Shown: piece by piece, positions 60,943 through 64,000 of the stretch | How positions within the stretch are numbered: the first letter of the stretch is position 1 | Layout: each line of letters opens with the position of its first letter | Assembly: GCA_017409345.1 (NCBI GenBank) | Contig: JAFQSX010000032.1 | Coordinates: 62,001-126,000 of the forward strand | Origin: Muribaculaceae bacterium | GTDB lineage: Bacteria; Bacteroidota; Bacteroidia; Bacteroidales; Muribaculaceae | DNA length: 64,000 bases | Direction of reading: 5' to 3' | The notes under the pieces: model-generated | What the model was told of the DNA's origin: nothing | The model's database searches: none | Seen by the model: only the letters and a program-made list of their open reading frames with translations | Position numbers and translations under genes: made by a program

Positions 60943-62474
60943 TTTTTACCGATATTTAGAAGTCCGTTATAGCATACTGTTACACAAGAACCGAAGTTGT
61001 CGCCAAACATCGAGCCTTGATCAAATGCAATTTGTGCTTTGAATGATAACCCTTTAATTGTAGGAGGATTGTAGTTTACTTCGGCCATCACCGAGGTGTT
61101 CTCTACCGCTTTTGCACGAGGAATACGTCCATCGCCCCATGCTTTGCGATATCCACCAAGGAGACGATAATCTACTGCATTACTGATGTTTCCCATTAAT
61201 CCCACATGGAAGCCTCTCACGAGGTTGTCAACAAACATAGGATATCCATCGGTGTTATATATTGGAGAACGCATGAATGGCGAGCCGATTGCCATGCCAT
61301 AGTGTGCATAAGAGTTGTAGAAAGCATTGTTGTAGTATTCATCGCCACCTGTTGCTTGGTCAGTGATTGTTGTGCCGGGACTATCGGCCGAAGCCCAATG
61401 TATTGGTCCGGATTGATTGGTAAAATCAAGATATTCTACTACTGCACCATTAACCCATCCTTTGCGAGCACTTTTGTATTCAAGCCCCCAAAGACCATCA
61501 AACCCATTCATCTTGCCTATGCCTGAACCATCTTCCCATGGCCATTGGAAATATGCTTTTAATTCATCGTCGTTTTTGAGTCGATATCGAGCCATGAAGT
61601 CCCAACTGCCTAGGTGGTTGCCTGCTACAAATCCCTCTTTGTCGCTCAGTTTTGGGATAAACATCTCAAACATATCTCCGAGGTTGGCTGTGCGATGGTC
61701 GGTATGATCATATTTCCCATTACGATAATATTCGGTATAGCCGCCAAATTGCGCTGCTGCTTGCGCTCCGATTGTGATAGAGAATCGTTCATCGGGTTTG
61801 GTGCGGAAATAGGCACGTTTATATGAATACCATGTGTCTTGCGAAATGTGGCTATTGTAGTGGTTAAAGTGATTTCTAACCCAGTCATTGTCGGTAACTT
61901 TGCCGTATGAAATTTCTCCGCTTATTTGTACCCAACCATTAGTGAACGGAATGTTTTGAAAATCGATAAATCCGGCACGCAATTCGGGAATGGGGCGAGA
62001 GTTGCCACTCTCAATCAAGTCCCCGCTTGTGAGACTATTGTTGAGCATTTTTGACGCATGTTCCTTGAGCCCGGCAGTGAGGAATACTCCACGATATTTT
62101 ACCTCTCCATATAATTGTTGAAGCCATATATAAGCCGGTTTCTCGCTGTGAGAATCAAATTGTGAAGTAGTAGGGTTGAAACGTAAATATTCTACTCCCG
62201 AACTCCATCCGGTTAAAAAATCTACCCCAAAACCATAACTAAATCTAGTATCGGTTGAAAGAGGTTTCCAAGCACTCAATCGTAATAATGAGTTATCTCT
62301 TTGAGTTATTATTCCATGGTTGAGTGACGATATATAGTAGGGAGCAAAATCTCCATCCCCGATAGTCCCTATTATAGTTGCTTTGTAATCAATAGGAACT
62401 TCGGCATTTATGGAAGTCATAATGCTCATTGCAAATATAACAGCGAATTTTCTTGCTGACTTAAAAATGCCCAT
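60939..62474 (-). CDS. Wzi-like capsule assembly outer membrane protein
   Basis: 511 residues from the ATG at 62474; the frame extends to 62531, but that adds an unlikely stretch before the signal peptide and includes the promoter. Signal peptide then an 18-strand type barrel with WKPLSTDTRFSYGFGVDFLTGW, QLYGEVKYRGVFLTAGLKE, and GNHLGSWDFMARYR, matching the Wzi/capsule assembly family. Wzi holds capsule polymer on the outer surface. First gene of the operon leading to nonulosonic acid genes. Confidence 0.85.
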   Translation of the reverse strand: MGIFKSARKFAVIFAMSIMTSINAEVPIDYKATIIGTIGDGDFAPYYISSLNHGIITQRDNSLLRLSAWKPLSTDTRFSYGFGVDFLTGWSSGVEYLRFNPTTSQFDSHSEKPAYIWLQQLYGEVKYRGVFLTAGLKEHASKMLNNSLTSGDLIESGNSRPIPELRAGFIDFQNIPFTNGWVQISGEISYGKVTDNDWVRNHFNHYNSHISQDTWYSYKRAYFRTKPDERFSITIGAQAAAQFGGYTEYYRNGKYDHTDHRTANLGDMFEMFIPKLSDKEGFVAGNHLGSWDFMARYRLKNDDELKAYFQWPWEDGSGIGKMNGFDGLWGLEYKSARKGWVNGAVVEYLDFTNQSGPIHWASADSPGTTITDQATGGDEYYNNAFYNSYAHYGMAIGSPFMRSPIYNTDGYPMFVDNLVRGFHVGLMGNISNAVDYRLLGGYRKAWGDGRIPRAKAVENTSVMAEVNYNPPTIKGLSFKAQIAFDQGSMFGDNFGSCVTVCYNGLLNIGKK

Positions 62475-62499
62475 TTGTTTCAATTTAATTATTAATGTG

Positions 62500-62507
62500 T
62501 AAAGATA
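62500..62507 (-). promoter_or_regulatory. -7 promoter box for the Wzi-legB-neu operon
   Basis: TATCTTTA on the minus strand (one base off consensus), 25 nt before the ATG at 62474. Confidence 0.4.
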
Positions 62508-62546
62508 GTAATAAAAAATGTGAAGCATCATAATTTTGCAATAAAA

Positions 62547-62575
62547 AAGGTGATAAATTTCGTATTTATCACCTT
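62547..62575 (-). terminator. Intrinsic terminator of the flippase gene
   Basis: Perfect 12-bp stem AAGGTGATAAAT (62547-62558) with ATTTATCACCTT (62564-62575); on the minus strand it is followed by a TTTTATT tract. It lies 215 nt after the flippase stop. Confidence 0.8.
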
Positions 62576-62790
62576 ATATATTTACATTGGCATAGATGTT
62601 TGTCTGTTAAATAAAATAAGTGAATCACAGACAATCCAAATATCCATAAACAAAAGTTAGATTAAGATAATAATGTCATTAAGCCATGAATCTTAATGAC
62701 TATGCAAATTTACATTTATCTATATATAAACACAAATATCCTGATGTTAAATGTTTGTTAAAATAGATGGCTGCTTTCTAGAAAAAGTAT

Positions 62791-64000
62791 TTATTGATGT
62801 TTTTTTCTGAAGCGATACATGACGTAATCAATAGCATCTTTCTGAATTTGAGAATGAAGTAGATGGTTTACTAATAAGTAAATAGATAACCCAACGACCG
62901 ATTGTGCAATTAGTAGTAATATTACATTGCTGATTACCATTGAAAGTAAACACATGGGTACGATAATAATGCACACTTGAATTAAATATGGGATTAAATC
63001 GGCCACATAAGCCCATCGTGAGCGATTAGTAAGTGGGGCAGTGACACATATCGTTGCTATCCAACAAATTGCTGACGCTATAACTTGTCCCCAAAGCAAA
63101 ATTTTTACACCATATACAGGATCATTAGGTAGGGTCATTGCCATAAATGGGATTGTTGCAATGAGTGCAATTATCGCTACGCTATCACGCACTACTTCCA
63201 TATATACCACTAGGCGAGCCTTGCCAAGTGAAATGATATAGTTGTTGTAAAGAGAGTTAAGAACAGTAAATATACCTCTGACAAGGAGTAATTGAAACAA
63301 TACTATTGAAGGATCCCATTTTGTGCCGAATAGAAGATGGAAAATGGGTGTGGCCATAACTATTAGAAACCCTATTGCGGGGAATAAGAGATAGGCTGTG
63401 AACCGATTCATTTTGGTGGTAGTGCGAGTGTAGCGCTCAGGATCATCTTGCACTTGAGAAAGTACAGGAAGAAATGACGAGGTGAGAATTTGTGTTATTG
63501 ACATAACACCCATTTTGCTCCATTTGTCTGATTGTGTGTAATATCCTAAACTCACCAATCCCACTCTGTTCCCAATGAAAAACGAATAAATATTTTGGAA
63601 TAGAGTATTGAGAAATGAAGTAATCATCATACCTGAGCCGACATTGAAGAATGATTTCAATGCATTCCACGAAAAAGTCAATGACGGAAGCCAATGACTT
63701 GTAAACCAGAGTATAGCCGATTTTATTGCGGCTAATGAAATCGTTTGCCACACAACAGCCCATGCTCCATACCCATTGAGGGCTAATAGTATGCCAATGG
63801 CACCACTTATGATGAGACCAATTGAGTTGGATATTGCAATCATTTTTACATCCATTTTTTTCATCAATCGGTTGGTCTGTACGATTGCTGAAGCATTGAG
63901 TATAAATGATAGGAACATCACTCTTGATAGAGGAATTATGCGAGGGTCGTTTTGGAAACACCATGCAATGAGAGGAGCACAAACCCATAATATGGCATAA
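62791..64000 (-). CDS. Oligosaccharide flippase / polysaccharide export protein (MOP superfamily), 5' end beyond the window
   Basis: 402 residues are visible; the frame stays open to 63999, where it reads YAILWVCAPLIAWCFQND, so the gene starts beyond the right edge and the ATG at 63918 is internal. About 10 hydrophobic segments, with GLVSLGYYTQSDKWSKMGVMSI and VLSQVQDDPERYTRTTTKMNRF that are typical of the Wzx/MATE-like lipopolysaccharide flippase family. Missing part is probably about 80-100 residues. It should flip lipid-linked repeat units for the surface polysaccharide of this region. Confidence 0.88.
   Translation of the reverse strand, partial: YAILWVCAPLIAWCFQNDPRIIPLSRVMFLSFILNASAIVQTNRLMKKMDVKMIAISNSIGLIISGAIGILLALNGYGAWAVVWQTISLAAIKSAILWFTSHWLPSLTFSWNALKSFFNVGSGMMITSFLNTLFQNIYSFFIGNRVGLVSLGYYTQSDKWSKMGVMSITQILTSSFLPVLSQVQDDPERYTRTTTKMNRFTAYLLFPAIGFLIVMATPIFHLLFGTKWDPSIVLFQLLLVRGIFTVLNSLYNNYIISLGKARLVVYMEVVRDSVAIIALIATIPFMAMTLPNDPVYGVKILLWGQVIASAICWIATICVTAPLTNRSRWAYVADLIPYLIQVCIIIVPMCLLSMVISNVILLLIAQSVVGLSIYLLVNHLLHSQIQKDAIDYVMYRFRKKHQ

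Noticed and set aside
63443-63988. 181-codon minus-strand frame in the flippase region
   Set aside because: Out of frame with the flippase, whose frame stays open to the window edge and gives a family-typical sequence.

Overview
The window looks like chromosomal DNA of a member of the Bacteroidota, most likely a gut Bacteroidales (Muribaculaceae, Prevotella or Bacteroides-like; I cannot fix the genus). The signs are low GC, near absence of strong Shine-Dalgarno sites, many TAnnTTTG -7 promoter boxes, surface lipoproteins with an acidic run after the lipobox cysteine, a T9SS-type sorting tail, TatA/TatC without TatB, and families typical of this phylum (BtuG-like propeller, DUF4465, DUF6377 regulator, glycine-lipid acyltransferases, SusA-like amylase). 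I see no phage, CRISPR array, rRNA or classical transposase.

Layout. 1-8.9 kb: YitT membrane protein, an outer membrane protein, a secreted peptidase C26/M19 fusion, tRNA-Met(CAT), a large leucine-rich-repeat surface protein and a periplasmic PepC-type peptidase. 8.9-9.6 kb: a small DUF559 endonuclease gene enclosed by palindromic repeats, probably a minimal mobile element. 9.6-13.4 kb: GH13 amylase, phosphoesterase, 38-residue membrane peptide and SPOR lipoprotein, then tRNA-Leu and a TSCPD protein. 13.6-16.3 kb: two adjacent bitopic membrane proteins sharing an unrecognised C-terminal domain. 16.5-20.8 kb: tatC/tatA, fabD, a SulP transporter and a tiny Ala/Asp-repeat lipoprotein. 20.9-27.6 kb: a lipid kinase, a DEAD-type helicase with DEYD box, and a B12/siderophore-type ABC importer with an MFS carrier inserted. 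27.9-34.2 kb: AraC regulator, CapA-like lipoprotein, MsbA-like exporter, malate dehydrogenase, flavin reductase, thioredoxin lipoprotein. 34.3-42.9 kb: tRNA-Gly(CCC), His-rich lipoprotein, OmpA/TPR lipoprotein, arginine decarboxylase, truA, phosphodiester glycosidase-like protein and the glsA/glsB pair.

42.9-46.8 kb is a four-gene glycan operon (polytopic protein, GT2, epimerase, DUF115/GT42-like protein). 46.9-56.6 kb is a vitamin B12 region. One cobalamin riboswitch controls a DUF4465 surface lipoprotein. A second controls btuB, a surface lipoprotein and a BtuG-like propeller. Between them lie a DUF6377 regulator, a candidate small RNA, a Crp/Fnr regulator and a BASS transporter. Together with the BtuF/C/D-like genes at 23-27 kb these could carry corrinoid from the cell surface to the cytoplasm. 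56.6-64 kb (minus strand) is a surface-polysaccharide region with nonulosonic (sialic/legionaminic-type) acid genes, a Wzi-like protein and an edge-truncated flippase.

The best candidates for something undescribed are the DUF559 palindrome-bounded element, the paired membrane proteins at 13.6-16.3 kb, the promoter-plus-terminator unit without a gene at 49.7-50.0 kb, and a recurrent -7 box placed exactly 4 nt before ATG at four genes, which predicts leaderless mRNAs.
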